A stretch of DNA of 64,000 nt. Origin: Voacanga thouarsii (Eukaryota > Streptophyta > Magnoliopsida > Gentianales > Apocynaceae). This document shows positions 49,737 to 61,247 of this stretch, piece by piece (the first letter of the stretch is position 1; every line of letters begins with the position of its first letter). The DNA lies in assembly GCA_026120185.1 (NCBI GenBank), contig JANUWF010002422.1, positions 1,240,001 through 1,304,000 on the forward strand, given 5' to 3'. The notes below the pieces were generated by a model. The model was not told the DNA's origin. It saw only the letters and a program-made list of their open reading frames with translations, and ran no database searches. The translations under genes were made by a program, and so were the position numbers.

Positions 49737-50507
49737 TTTACTCTCTTTTTCTCTTTTGATAATAAATTTACCCTCTCATTTTCTCAACACTTAAAGCCTT
49801 CATGTTTAATTTCAAGTCTCTCCAATGGCTAAGGATCTAGTCCAACTAAGTGATTCGACCAAAAATCAAAGGATTTTCCAGTTAGGGGTCTTAGGGAAAT
49901 TTCAATAAATACCTGTTAGGAACTTCAAACAAACAAGTTTTTAGCAAGAATTTCTAGAAATAGACCACTTAATCAATCACAAGTACAATACTAGAAGCTG
50001 AAGGAGGCAATTTAAACAAGAAACAAATAAGAATTGACAAGATACAAAGAGACAAGTTTAACTGGTGTGTAGAGTTATGAAGAACTAAATGATCACAAGT
50101 AACCAATAACAAAAATGAGTTCAATGAGTATGGAATTTAATAATAGCATGATAAACCAAGTCCCTATATCCTAAGAAATGTGAGTAAGAAGTCATAACTC
50201 TTAATTATAGCCACAAGCACCCCTTAAAGAACATTTGTTAAACACCTTATTTTTAATTTCGTCATTCAAGATATAACAAAATTTTCATACATATACAAGC
50301 CCAGATTCATCACAAATACAAGAAAAATTTGTTCCCAAGTGATATTCCAACATCATAGAGTAAGTTTCACCTAAGAAACACAAAAGAAATGAAAGATTTC
50401 TTGACTTTTTTGAGCAATTTTTTGGCTTCGGGATTTGCCCTATTTTTTAAACTTGTTTTACCTCATTTTCTTGATTGCAAGCTTTGATTGGAATCAAAGC
50501 TATCCTT
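49737..50507 (-). other. Untranslated leader of the Reina-like element
   Basis: It lies between the gag remnant (split off by the copia LTR) and the primer binding site at 50508. It is A/T-rich and no open frame is convincing. It contains a perfect 10-bp inverted repeat next to the primer site. Confidence 0.55.
50480..50501. repeat. Perfect inverted repeat (10-bp stem, 2-bp loop) beside the primer site
   Basis: AGCTTTGATT at 50480-50489 and AATCAAAGCT at 50492-50501 are exact reverse complements separated by GG. On the element's strand the hairpin lies 6 bases downstream of the primer binding site. It could be a leader RNA structure used in priming, dimerisation or packaging; that role is inference. 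Confidence 0.85.
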
Positions 50508-50519
50508 GCTCTGATACTA
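50508..50519 (-). other. Primer binding site (initiator tRNA-Met)
   Basis: The minus strand reads TAGTATCAGAGC, 11 of 12 bases of the standard plant initiator-Met site TGGTATCAGAGC. It stands a few bases from a probable LTR end (CATATCA at 50527) and upstream of the Reina-like gag. Confidence 0.85.
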
Positions 50520-50526
50520 AATTCTT

Positions 50527-51289
50527 TGATATGATCTTTGGATGGTTTTTCTTGGGGAACAAAGTGATTAAGTGCTTCAAACTCATAGCACAGTTCAAAG
50601 TAACCAAAATAGGAAAATTTAGTATCTAAAAGAGATATAAACTATCTTCCTACAATCTAGCACACCCTTGAAAATCAAAGCTTCAAAGATCCACAAGAAA
50701 AGTAGTAAGATCTATTATAAGTTCACCTAATACCCCTTGAAATAACAAATGAATTCAAGAATGAGGATGTATAACACTATAGGCACCCAATTGGAATACA
50801 AATTAGAACTAAAGAAAAAAAAAAGAAAATGCTTGTAAGATCTAAATGAAGAAAAACCAAATCAAATTATCCTAGTATTTTAGAGACTCAACAAAGGGTG
50901 GACTAATTCCTTCGTTTGGTCTTGATCAAAAGATGAACAAGGAGGCAAAACCTCTCAAGGCTCTATTCAAGATTTTGAATGTTATGTGTTAATTGAGTTG
51001 TCAAATCATATAAATGGGTATTTATACAACCCCAACCCCAGGAATTAGTTTAATGAGGTCCTAAGGTAAGTTTAAGTCAAAAAAGGTAATTACAAAGCAT
51101 TAAATGTGGAAATAAGCCAAATAAAAACATTAAGATATGCAAATAGGGAATAGGGTCCTAAAATGAGCCGACGTCGGGTATGCCAATTGGGCCCCAAAGA
51201 CGACTTCCATCCAGGACACGGTCATCACCGTCTATGCCAATGAAACTGACACTAATTGCTTGTTGTTTAGACGATAGCGCTCAATTACA
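50527..51289 (-). mobile_element. Probable LTR of the Reina-like element
   Basis: On the minus strand it would start TGTAATTGAGC at 51289 and end GATCATATCA at 50527, about 763 bp, with the primer site just beyond. A minus-strand TATA box (TATAAATA, 51019-51026) lies inside, as expected of an LTR promoter. The short length fits Reina-type elements. The boundary at 51289 is inferred from the TG start and a purine-rich AAGGTAGGG stretch before it; no second copy is available to confirm it. Confidence 0.5.
51019..51026 (-). promoter_or_regulatory. TATA box in the Reina-like LTR
   Basis: TATAAATA on the minus strand, preceded by a GGGGTTG stretch, about 490 bases before the LTR end. This fits a U3 promoter. 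Confidence 0.5.
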
Positions 51290-51605
51290 AGCTTGCCCTA
51301 CCTTGTTCAATCTCTTTAGCTTCTTTCTTATCTTCCTTAAACTTTTCTTGATATTCTCGACCAATTATTAGCACATTAAGCTCCTTTAAGCCATCAATTA
51401 CCTCTCAGGAAGTTTCCATATTTAATTTAGGTTTCATAAATGCTTGGAGTCCTTCTCGTAATCGCTTTGTCCTCGCCTTGACCCTCGTCATTAGTCCTTG
51501 TGCTTTGTCTCCCCCATCTTGTGCTTGTCCTCCATGATTAAGTGGAGTCTCATCACACAAGCACTCATAATTATTGTTTTTCACTCTCTTGTAGAACTCA
51601 TGAAT
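51290..51605 (-). pseudogene. C-terminal tail of a Reina-like polyprotein
   Basis: Minus-strand translation gives a hydrophilic stretch with GLMTRVKARTKRLREGLQAF followed, after one stop, by a Lys/Glu-rich end. A GPMTR(A/S)RAKR-type motif is typical of the tail of Reina-like polyproteins just before the 3' LTR. No integrase or chromodomain is seen to its right, so only the tail is left. It lies directly before the LTR at 50527-51289. Confidence 0.5.
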
Positions 51606-51840
51606 GCCTCATTTTAGAAGGTATAGGCGATTGATGTTATACTTAAATTTAACTTACTCAAATTTTGTAACAATATTGGTGTCTGATCAATACTAAAATC
51701 CAATAGAAAGAAGGAAATAAACAAAACAGAATGAAAAAAATGGAGAAAAATATACTTCAAGAAGGCAAAGCGGACCAAGGGAACCCCTAGGCAGCAAAGG
51801 TAAACCCGAGACTGCCTAGGCAGCCCAAGAAGTCCTAGGC
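51606..51840. other. Unassigned short stretch with CCTAGGCAGC repeats
   Basis: The motif CCTAGGCAGC occurs twice (near 51787 and 51816) in a locally GC-richer segment. No coding similarity was recognised. Confidence 0.45.
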
Positions 51841-54800
51841 TGTAAAACCCCACCATAATATGCCCTGGAAGCATGCATTGCATTACTTATGTGCTAATAT
51901 AGTCAAACTTAATTTTAATCGAAGGGTTTCATGAGTAATTTAATTGAGTAGATACTATGATGTGATGCTTTATTTAGCTTACAGGACTATTTGAGCAATG
52001 TGATATTTTCTTGGGTTGATAATTTATTATGGGGAGAGTTTATATTCAAAACTTTGAGTTTTAGGAAATATTAGTATGTTCTAAAGCACAAGAATTGTGA
52101 TGGTATGATGGAGATAATGCTAGGGATTTAGTTGGACAAGAATGGTTCGAATATTACCCACTACATGATTTTTTTTTTTTTTTTTTTTTTTATGTTTCCT
52201 TACTTTATTTTCTTGGCTGACCCACCCTTGTCATAGGCCGCCGCTTTCCTATTTGGGAGGGAGAATTCCATACATTAGGGAGTAGATTTATTTTGGAAGG
52301 TTGGATTCTAAATTTATTCTAATAGTAAATAATTTTATTTCCTTATTCTTACCAGATTCCTATAATCTTAGTATTTATTTTAGTTGCTATATTATTATTA
52401 ATTAATTCCTATTTTCTTCAAGAATAATATTCTTGGATTGAGGGAAAATTCTTTCCATCTCGATTGCCCTAGCCGTCACTTTCCTCTTGTGGAGGAGAAT
52501 AATTCTCCAAATAAATCGAAATCCTTGTTTCCTTTTCCTTTCAAATTCAAAATTCTTTCTTTAATTGCATTTGGGGTAGCCAGCCAAGGCATGGTGATGC
52601 TTCCTTATTTCCGTCTTCAAATTTAGGACCAAGAGGGATGATTTAGAAACCTTACCAAAGCTGGAAAATATTCTCTTCTCTTTTGAATTCGAAATTAAGG
52701 GATTCTAGAGGAATAAATATTCTCCTAACTCATCATACTATTCACTTACCAAATCCTCTTCCTGGATATATTCTAGTTTCCACAAGCAAGTTGTACATCT
52801 TCTTTCAGCCAGCCAAGACACTTATTTTGAGGTTCTTTTGGTAGCTAGAATAGGGGAGGATTATTTCCTTACCTTAGCGGGATTAATCCTTCCCTTAACT
52901 AAGATTTTTTTTTCTTAATTTAAATCCCCAAAATTTACTTTCTCCAATTGGTTATTTCAATACGCTGATTTAGTAGCTGGGTAGCTCCTTTGATTTCTGC
53001 CATCTGTGTGCATTCTTCCTTCCCTTATATAGCTGACTGAAACTATAGGAGGTAACTTAGTGGAAAAGTTTCCTAGTTGAGCAGCAAATAATCCTCCTCC
53101 TTTCCACAAACATGGTAGTTTTCCTTCCTTTCCTTAATCAAGATTCAAAAGATTTTCTAGACCTTTTCCCTCTCACTTGCTGTGAAAACAGTCATACACA
53201 ACAACAGAGAATTCAATCAATACCTCTTTTTAGTTCACCAAACCAAGCAAACATGAAACACACACATAGCAGCAGCCTTCGGCGTCCTCCCTATCAAGAC
53301 AAACTCTCACGCTTCACTGCATGTCAAATGACCATTCGTTGGTCTTCTGCTTAGTGCAGAATAGCACGCACACCAGCCCTCCTATTTTTAATGTCTTTCA
53401 ACCAAAATACGAAAACTAAACCTCCACTCACTTCACCTCTCGTTCTCCTTGAAACAATAGCAGTGTTATCCTTCACCACCCTTTCTCTCATCCCCCAACT
53501 ATGATCTAATTAAACACAGCAATTCCTTCAGTTCTCTGGAGATTAAAACCTTTCATCTCACAAGAGAAGAAGCTGCTCATTCTCAACTGGAATCGGATCG
53601 TGCGCTGCCTTTGGAAGAGATACCCAATCAATTCTCTTTTTCCACTAAACATGCATAGCTTGGTTGCAACTTTGGTGAAAACTTGCCATATAATCAGAAT
53701 GGGTTTTGAGTGTATTGCCTTCTTGTTTTATGTGAATCTGTGGGAGCAAAATTCATGGAATTACGGACAGCATGGAGGGGGGGTAGAGGGATGCTTTGGG
53801 GTTAGGGTAGAATATTATATTGTTCATAATGCTTGCGAATTTGATGAATATGTTGATGCAAACCATTCACGCGAGGATGCTGGGTAGCAGTATGTAATCC
53901 TTTATATAACTTTGTTATGGTGATAGTTAATATGAAGTATATCTGTACTAATATTTTGTAATTTATTATTAGTAGATAGTTTATTATCATTATGTGAAAT
54001 TAATATTACGTGATCAACATAATAATTATTTTCCATGAGCTGGATACTTGCTGTTCTATTAATTATTGTCATACCCTAATGAGTTTTGGTAGCCGATTAT
54101 TTTAATTTTTTCCCAATCGGATCTAATGCGGGATTATTGATGTGATCATTATATTCATTGCTTATGACATTTTATTTAATTAGGGAATCACTTACTTGGA
54201 TAATTATTTATATATTTATTAATTTGTTTCTGGAAATAATTATTTTCCTATGAATTGGGGTATTAAAAAAATTATTATCTATTATTAATTTATCATTACA
54301 ATAATTGTTGAATATCAATTGTTATTGACATCTAAATTATTTAATTATCCTCTACACTTATTTAACTATTTCTTGATAAATATCAAAATAAAATATTAAA
54401 TTAGTTTGAATTATTATTAAAAACCCTTATCTTTTATTCGATTATTATTTGCGATATAATTTTGTGTTTATTTAATCATTATCTATTTACCTATTAAATA
54501 TTAGCTGCTATTTTAATGGAAATAAGGATTAAATAATTTAATCGATTTCTGATTATCAATATAAATAGTTGATACTTTGTATTTATTTATCAACTTATAT
54601 TTAATTATAAAATTGATGTTAAATAAATGTCTTCTTGAGTTCTAGTTAATGATTAAGTGCCTAGATGTTTCGTTAGCATGTATGATATATCCCTATACAT
54701 GCAGTCTTAAATGAATATTATATGGATGTGCAATGATATGCGTAGATCGGCGAGCTGTGTAGAAATTTTAAGCGAGGCCTCTAATTACAAATTGTAATTT

Positions 54801-55408
54801 CATTAGAGTTGGGGTTAGAATCACGAATCTAGTTGCACTGTGAGTTAGGCTTATCAAAAGACTCCAATTCGGCATGTCCTTACATCAAATATTTAATACT
54901 AAAACTCTGAAATACAAGTCATTTGGAAAATGAATATTGTCTTAATGATGTGATTGTTTGGAATGTAAACTTGACTATTTCTCATTAAAATCTTTTATAC
55001 AAATAAAGCGTTTTATTGCAAAATTACCTTTTATTTGTAAAATTGTGTTGCCTCAAATCATTTGAAAATCATGCTTGTAAGACCAAAATGTGTTGGAAAT
55101 GTTTCATTGAGTTTGAATCTTGAATGATGTAATGAAATGTTGAGTATTTAATAAGAGTAGGCCTATTGGACTAACCCATGAATGGTAGGGCAAGTAGGCC
55201 ACCTTTGAGATATGAGCTCTATCTAGAAAAAGTGACAGTCCTAATAGGTCAAGCCGGTCCAAGATAGCACCGCAGGCCAAGTGGACTGTTATTTTGCAGT
55301 GGACATTTGGTGAGTTAGGGTAAGAGATAGAGGAGTATCTTATCCAGTGCGGCCGTACACCTGCTACACTATAATGTAGGGTTTCACAATGTTTGTCATG
55401 ATGCAGGG
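51841..55408 (+). mobile_element. Diverged T-like LTR (plus), truncated
   Basis: It starts TGTAAAACCCCACC and GCATGCATTGCATTAC at 51841, in line with the family T LTR start. Its right part (55130-55370) clearly matches the family T stretch at 46860-47100: GTTGAGTATT-AATAAG-GTAG, AAGTAGGCCACC, TAGGTCAAGCCGGTCC and a conserved GTATCTTATCC stretch. It ends at 55408 where an Athila LTR begins, so the last ~400-700 bases are cut off or displaced. No coding region is supported. A T run lies near 52170-52191. Confidence 0.65.
52101..52154 (+). promoter_or_regulatory. Degenerate tRNA-like A/B box pair
   Basis: TGGTATGATGG (52101-52111) and GGTTCGAATAT (52144-52154) are 43 bases apart and 260 bases from the LTR start, the same position as in family T. 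The B box keeps the consensus GGTTCGA. Confidence 0.5.
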
Positions 55409-56790
55409 TGATGCGTAAATTTTTTGTGTATAAAAATTATTAAAATTAAATCCATCACTTAGTCAAGTTTTAATTAAAATATTAATTGCAAAATACACAT
55501 ATGAGCAAGTATATTCATTGCAAGCATAGCATAGAGAATTAACAAGTACCAATCCCCAAAGGAACAAATACACACTAATCACTTTTCATTCATTATTTAA
55601 CCGACCAAATAAAGTGATAAGATAATAAAAAAAAATAAAGAAAGACATATAAAACTCAAGGATGAAAGAATATGTAATTAGACAAATATTCTTGAAAATA
55701 TGACCACGAATCATTTAGCAAATATCACAATTAATTATCATCTTGCACTCATGAAGGATTAAATTAGAACTACTTCGTTTGCAATCCGTGATTCCCCATC
55801 TTCTATGTAACTTAATGGATATCTTCTATCAAACCAGTCTTACTCAATAGATGCATTAAAATCAATCGTCATATGAATCCCTATATTCTAGGTGGTTTAA
55901 AATATGAAATTAGTCAATGAATCCATATTATAGAAATCATCAACTAACTTTTGATTACCTAAGTTCTTAATAATTAACATCTTTTTCAAGAAAGTTAAGA
56001 GATAACAAATATGAAATTAAGTACTTGAAGTCATTATCAACCCCCTTTTTAAGAAAGTTAATAACAAAAATCAACCAATCAACTTCGTAAAAAAAAAATA
56101 ATAATAATCAAATCTCAAGACAAATAATCAATTAATCAAAAGACTAAATTAGCTCAAGAAATCGTGAATATAAAAAACAATGTCAAATTACAATGAAATC
56201 ATTAATTACATCATTATTCTAGAAAAAGAAAACAAAGGTAAAAGAAAGAACTTATAGAAAATCCCTCATTCATCTTTTTGGAAACCTTCTTGAATAATGC
56301 CCTTGAATGATGAATCTCCTCATTTTATGAATGATTGGCAACTTTGATCCTTATATTCACATATTTCTCTTGTGTTTTTCTTGTGTAAATACGCTTCCAA
56401 GAGGCCAAAATTCGTTCCCTAATAGTTCTGGGCCGAGTAGTTATTGGAAAATACCAAAACTCTTGGAAAATTACTAAATTCGCACATAACTGGAAAACTC
56501 GCTGACATGGGACAGAGCAAAGCTAGCGCCGGCTCCCTTTGACATGGCTAGTGCCAATCATGCTCTATTTTTTCAATGAAAATTTCCCTTGTTTCCAGAT
56601 CAGGGCTGGCGCTGGCCGTGTGACGGCGACGATTTCAATGTATTTTTATCATTTTCTGTAATAAAAGTCCAAAACACCTTTCCAAGGGTAAAATATCAAA
56701 TTTGAAGGAATATGTCTAGTTATTAAAACAAATTTATCACAAAACACTCTCAAATAACTAAAAAAATATAGATGAATTTTGCACTTATCA
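55409..56790 (-). mobile_element. 3' LTR of an Athila-like element
   Basis: The plus strand runs from TGATGCGTAAA at 55409 to GCACTTATCA at 56790 (1,382 bp). It aligns loosely with the solo Athila LTRs but is a different, diverged copy. The internal region follows at once with a polypurine tract, which marks it as the 3' LTR. It interrupts the T-like LTR at 51841-55408. GC-rich GGCGCT-type motifs lie at 56520-56640. Confidence 0.85.
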
Positions 56791-56804
56791 CATTCCCTTA
56801 CACT
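56791..56804 (-). other. Polypurine tract of the Athila-like element
   Basis: On the minus strand AGTGTAAGGGAATG lies directly before the LTR start TGATAAGTGC, in the form seen in Athila elements (G-rich run then AAT). Confidence 0.75.
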
Positions 56805-58150
56805 TGAACCTTTCCTTGTCCTCAAGCAAAGCCCTTTAAAATAAAGAAAAACAAGACAATCTTTCAAAAAGTTCACTTAGAACAAAGTCATACTTACCTT
56901 TTCAAACTTTAGATATGTTCTTGCCATTCTTTCAATATTTTGAAAAAATTCACTAAACAAAGTACTAAACAAGACATATCAAGGCCCTCGAAGTCGAATT
57001 TCACAAGTTTATACGTTAGTCTAAGAACATTATTTCACCCTTCAAACAAAAACATAGGTAACATGAATTATATGAGTCAAACTATCTACTAACTCAAGCA
57101 TTATAAATCCAAAAATTGCACAACTCAAGTTATGATTCAAGGAAAACACTCTAATTTTTTCCCTCTCAATTTTTTTCAATGACTTAGGGAATTGATAACC
57201 TCCAGTACGTGCATTTCTTTTCACACATCGTATTGGCCTCCTTATAGTTATCACTCAACATTTTTTCAACAATCTTTCTTTCTTTCTTTTTCTCTTGTGA
57301 ATTAATAGCCTCAAGAAAGTGGATTTCTATTGACTATACGTATTGGCCCCCCAAAAATAGGCAAAAACATTTTTCTCCCCTTCGAAGAAACACCAATTAA
57401 CTCATTTTTCTCAATCTTTAACTCCCAATCAAACCTTGTTCCATAATTTTTTCACTCAAAGATATATTTCTCCTCAAATTCTTTATCATAACTCAAAGCC
57501 AAGCAAAGTGTAAGTCCATAATACAAAATTCAGCTAACAACTTTCCCCACATTCATCACATTATCCATATTTAAATTAGATGATTCAAATAATACTCTAA
57601 CACTAATGCATAAACAAGATTAACCTAAATTCTCAAGTCTTAACATATCCTATCCAATAAACCATTTTAGTGTCAATAAAAATCCACCAAATGAATGAAA
57701 AAACTCATATCCAATGAAGAAAGATAATTACAACATTGCTAATGCAATGACAAGCACAAAAAAATTTTGAAAATTTTCAGCACAAAATGTTTGAAAATTT
57801 TCAGCTAAAATATTTATATATGGACAATATCTTCAATGCTACATTCTCTCTTCACACTAAAACTAGACATTGTCCTCAATAGCTAAAAATATAACAATGA
57901 AAGTCAAGCTAAGGGACCAAAAATAAATAAAGAGAAAGAATAGAGAAAAGAAAAAACTTCTATTGTAGATGAGTTCCAATACATGTGAATCCACCATAAG
58001 GAATTCTTAGTGAATTGTACCTAAATAAAAATAAAAAAACAAAAACAAAAATAGAACTCGAGAAAAATAAAAGAAAAGAAAAATGAACTAAAAGGAAAAC
58101 CTACGAAAAGTCTTGAATCCTGTAGAAAAATATCCACATGATTTAAAGTA
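56805..58150 (-). other. Athila-like 3' internal region, no env-like gene recognised
   Basis: This lies between integrase and the polypurine tract. Athila elements often have a long region here, sometimes with an envelope-like ORF; none is visible. Two diverged copies of a ~43-bp motif ending in CGTATTGGCC lie at about 57190-57235 and 57308-57350. The rest is A-rich. Confidence 0.55.
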
Positions 58151-59285
58151 TCAAAAATCACCAAAATAATGCTTCACCCTATTTCTATTGACATTGAAAG
58201 TACCATTAATCAGGTGAAAAACTTAAAGAGTACCAAAAGGAAAAACATTAGTCACCAAATACAGCCCCGACCATCTTGATTTCAACTTACCCGGAATGAG
58301 TCGCAAACGAAAATTAAACAACAACACATGATCTCCTTTTTTAAACTCCTGGGATTGAGCAATATGCTTATCATGCCACTGTTTCACCAACTCTTTGTAA
58401 AATAGAGAATAATCATATGTAACCATGCGCAATTCGTCCAATGTATTCAAGTGAAGTAACTAGGATTTTCCAACAAGCTCAAGATCAAAGTTAACAAGTT
58501 TGAGAGCTCAATAAGCTTTCTGTTCAATCTCTATAGGTAAATGACAAGATTTTTCAGACACCAATCAATAGGGAGTTGTACCAATAGGAGTTTTGAAAGC
58601 AGTCCTATACGCCTAAAGAGTATCATCTAGCTTCAAACTTAAATCCTTTCTCGTATGATTAATCACTTTTTTTGAAATTCTTTTTGACTCTATACTAACC
58701 ACCTCAATTTGGCTACTGGTTTGAGGGTGGTAGGGGGCAGCAAACTTATAAGTAACACCTAGATATTTGAGAACTTTATCTAATTGTGTATTACAAAAGT
58801 GCATTCCCCTATCACTAATGAGTACCATAGGTATACCAAAACAGGTGAACAGTTTTTTAAGAAATTTGACTATAACATGAGCATCATTAGAAGGCAAGGC
58901 TTGCACCTCAACCCACATAGACATATATTTAACCACAACCAAGATGTTTTTGTTACGCAAAGAATTAGGAAAAGGGCCCACGAAATCAATCCCCCAACAA
59001 TAACAAATTTCACAAGTTTGAAAATTTTGCAATAGTATCTCATTAGATTTAGAAATGTTACCGGTACATTGACACCTATCACAATTTTGAATAAACCTGT
59101 GAGAGTCCTTAAAGAGTGTTGGCCAATAAAATATGGACATAAGCACCTTTCTAGCTTGGTAGTGGCCTTTCGCCGGTCCTTAATGATAATGTTTTAATAT
59201 GTTTGCACTTACTGCAGAATCCACACATCTCCGAAAGATTTGATCTGCACAACATTTGAATAAGTAAGGATCTTCATTGAAGGAA
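58151..59285 (-). pseudogene. Athila-like integrase (broken)
   Basis: One reading frame, interrupted by stops, gives almost a whole integrase. An N-terminal DPYLFKCCADQIFRRCV (about 59220-59270) comes first. The zinc-binding region SIFYWPTLFKDSHRFIQNCD follows, then the core with GIDFVGPFP, LISDRGMHF and QIEVVSIESKR, keeping D, D and E. The C-terminal part contains KRWHDKH-like KQWHDKHIAQSQEFKKGDHV and SRWSGLYLVTNVFPFG, ending VNRNRVKHYF at a stop at 58151. Stops occur near 59172, 58613 and between 58450 and 58613. The sequence style (LLFNFRLRL, PGKLKSRWSG) is characteristic of Athila pol. RNase H and everything upstream are missing, because a copia sequence starts at about 59286. Confidence 0.88.
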
Positions 59286-61247
59286 TAAATGGCAAAAATG
59301 ATGAAACCGAAACATGCTACAGACCAAAAATGAAAACAGAGCATTGCGTAGAAGCTGTTTACCTCTACGTTTCCTTTCTGGTTTAGGAGGTGCCGGCACC
59401 TCGGTCTGAACCAATTTTGGTTTTGAGATTGATTCTTCAGGCTATTATCTCGCAAGCCGATGGCTTTTTCTGGGCATCAACGTGAATCCTCTTAGCTATT
59501 GGAATATAACCCCACTTGAAATGCCTAGTGAAAGTAGTGGAAGTAGAGGATGATCTTACTACTCCGACTAAATGCTATTGAGCATTAATCAGGAGAGTTT
59601 TGCGTCTCTGTTCTTGTTGTTTTCCAAAACATAGAGAACGCACGAGAGAGGGGAAGAATGAAGACATGAGGCTTGAGAAGAAAAAAAAAAACAATGTGCT
59701 TCTATGAACCTCTTCTGTTCCCTTCTAAATCCCAACAACCTTAATCATAGGTTATTATCCGGGCATTCAAAAATCAAATAGAAGCCATAAGGCCCGCGTC
59801 ATGTTAAGCTATTAAACAGGTCTTTTAACATATGGCTCAATTCATTAGGTTAAGCTTTTTAATTTAATTTAATTATTCATGGGCTAATAGAAGCCCAATA
59901 ATTAAATTAATTAAATAACCCAATGAACCAATATAAACCTCAAGCCTTGGCCCAGTTCATTGGGTTAAGCCTTTAATTTAATTTAGTTATTCTTGAATTA
60001 ATACAAGCCCAATAATTAAATTAATTAAATAACCCAATGAACCAATATAAACCTCAAGCCTTGGCCCAGTTCATTGGGTTTAGCCTTTAATTTAATTTAG
60101 TTATTCTTGAACTAATACAAGCCCAATAATTAAATTAATTAAATAACCCAAATGGGCCAATATATAATTCTCTCTTTTTGGACCTTTTATTTTATTCTAA
60201 CCCAATAAATAAATCAGGCAACTCGAATAAAATAAAATCCATTTAATATAAAGATCAATCTTTCAACCCAAAACCATTAGGATTTAAGGGCTATTCCGAA
60301 AACCAAAAGACACATCGCCTTGGCCACTAAAATGATCAAAATACCCCTGTTATAAAAATAGCTGTATTTTGTATTTTAAATATTTTTTAATATCGCCATA
60401 AGAAAATATTGACCCCAAGGACAATGCTGCGTTAGCAAACTCTCCAACCTACAACTGTAATGACTAAAATACCCCTCTACGCATCGCCGTACATTTAGAG
60501 AGGAAGAATGTACTAACACTTCTGTAAAAGACATCTACCATCCTTAAACCTCTAGTCCAATTATCCACGACTCTTGGAATGTTTCCGCTTTCCAAGGGAG
60601 CTACCCTAAAGCAAACACACAAGTCATGTTCCCTAGAGCCTTAGATATTTAGATCATTCAAACAGTCACAAGGGGCGATATAGCATAGAAGCTATCTTGT
60701 ACAGGTCTGTCTTAACTAACTAGTCACATATACCCAACATATAAGTATATCGACTCTAGGATAGAACCTCAACTACAGCATATCAAAGTACATGCTTCCA
60801 ACTTCGTCAAACCACCAACTCATACTTAACCAGTAGAGTATTAGTCCATGCTGTAGCAATAATAGTTTGGGTTTCATCTAAATAGTATTTTTAGAAACTA
60901 TTATTGCTAGTCCTATTCTATGTATTTGAAATACGTTGATGCTATGAAGTGAGTGGACTATCTACTTGCTAAAGGTAAGCCTTTCACCATTTAGGATTCA
61001 TAACATAATAACTTAAACATGATGAGATTTCTATTCTCACCAATTAGTTAAGAACAAACGTTTATGTGTTAAGTAACTTGTGATCTATACTTTACTGGGA
61101 AAGACCACCATTCACATGGATCACTTATTTAAACACAATGGGTCATTTCCAAACATAAATCGTGCACAAATAAATTGTAAATCCACAAAAAAATTTTGAG
61201 AATAAATTCTTTTATTAATAGATTTGATAATTATATCAAAACCTAGT
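59286..61247 (-). mobile_element. 3' untranslated region and probable 3' LTR of a Ty1/copia element
   Basis: It follows the copia polyprotein stop on the minus strand and continues to the Athila junction. It has no coding content. It contains a 114-bp tandem repeat with internal inverted repeats (59828-60150) and a poly(A/T) stretch. LTR ends could not be fixed because no second copy exists in the window and no clear polypurine tract was seen. Confidence 0.4.
59828..60150. repeat. Tandem repeat, 114-bp period, about 2.8 copies
   Basis: GCCCAATAATTAAATT begins at 59893, 60007 and 60121, exactly 114 bases apart, and a partial copy precedes. The two full units are nearly identical. Each unit contains the inverted pair AACCCAATGAAC and GTTCATTGGGTT and AT-rich ATTAAATTAATT stretches, so single strands can fold into hairpins. 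Confidence 0.93.

Noticed and set aside
51614..51883. 89-codon minus-strand frame, hydrophobic
   Set aside because: It crosses the LTR start at 51841 and shows no similarity. The Phe/Leu-rich stretch reflects an A-rich plus strand.
53600..53887. 95-codon plus-strand frame in the T-like LTR
   Set aside because: No recognisable domain, and it lies within a diverged LTR.
56805..58150. Envelope-like ORF of the Athila-type element
   Set aside because: Only short frames exist, with no transmembrane pattern or recognisable motif.
59828..60150. CRISPR-like array
   Set aside because: The repeats are directly adjacent 114-bp units without unique spacers, in plant DNA.
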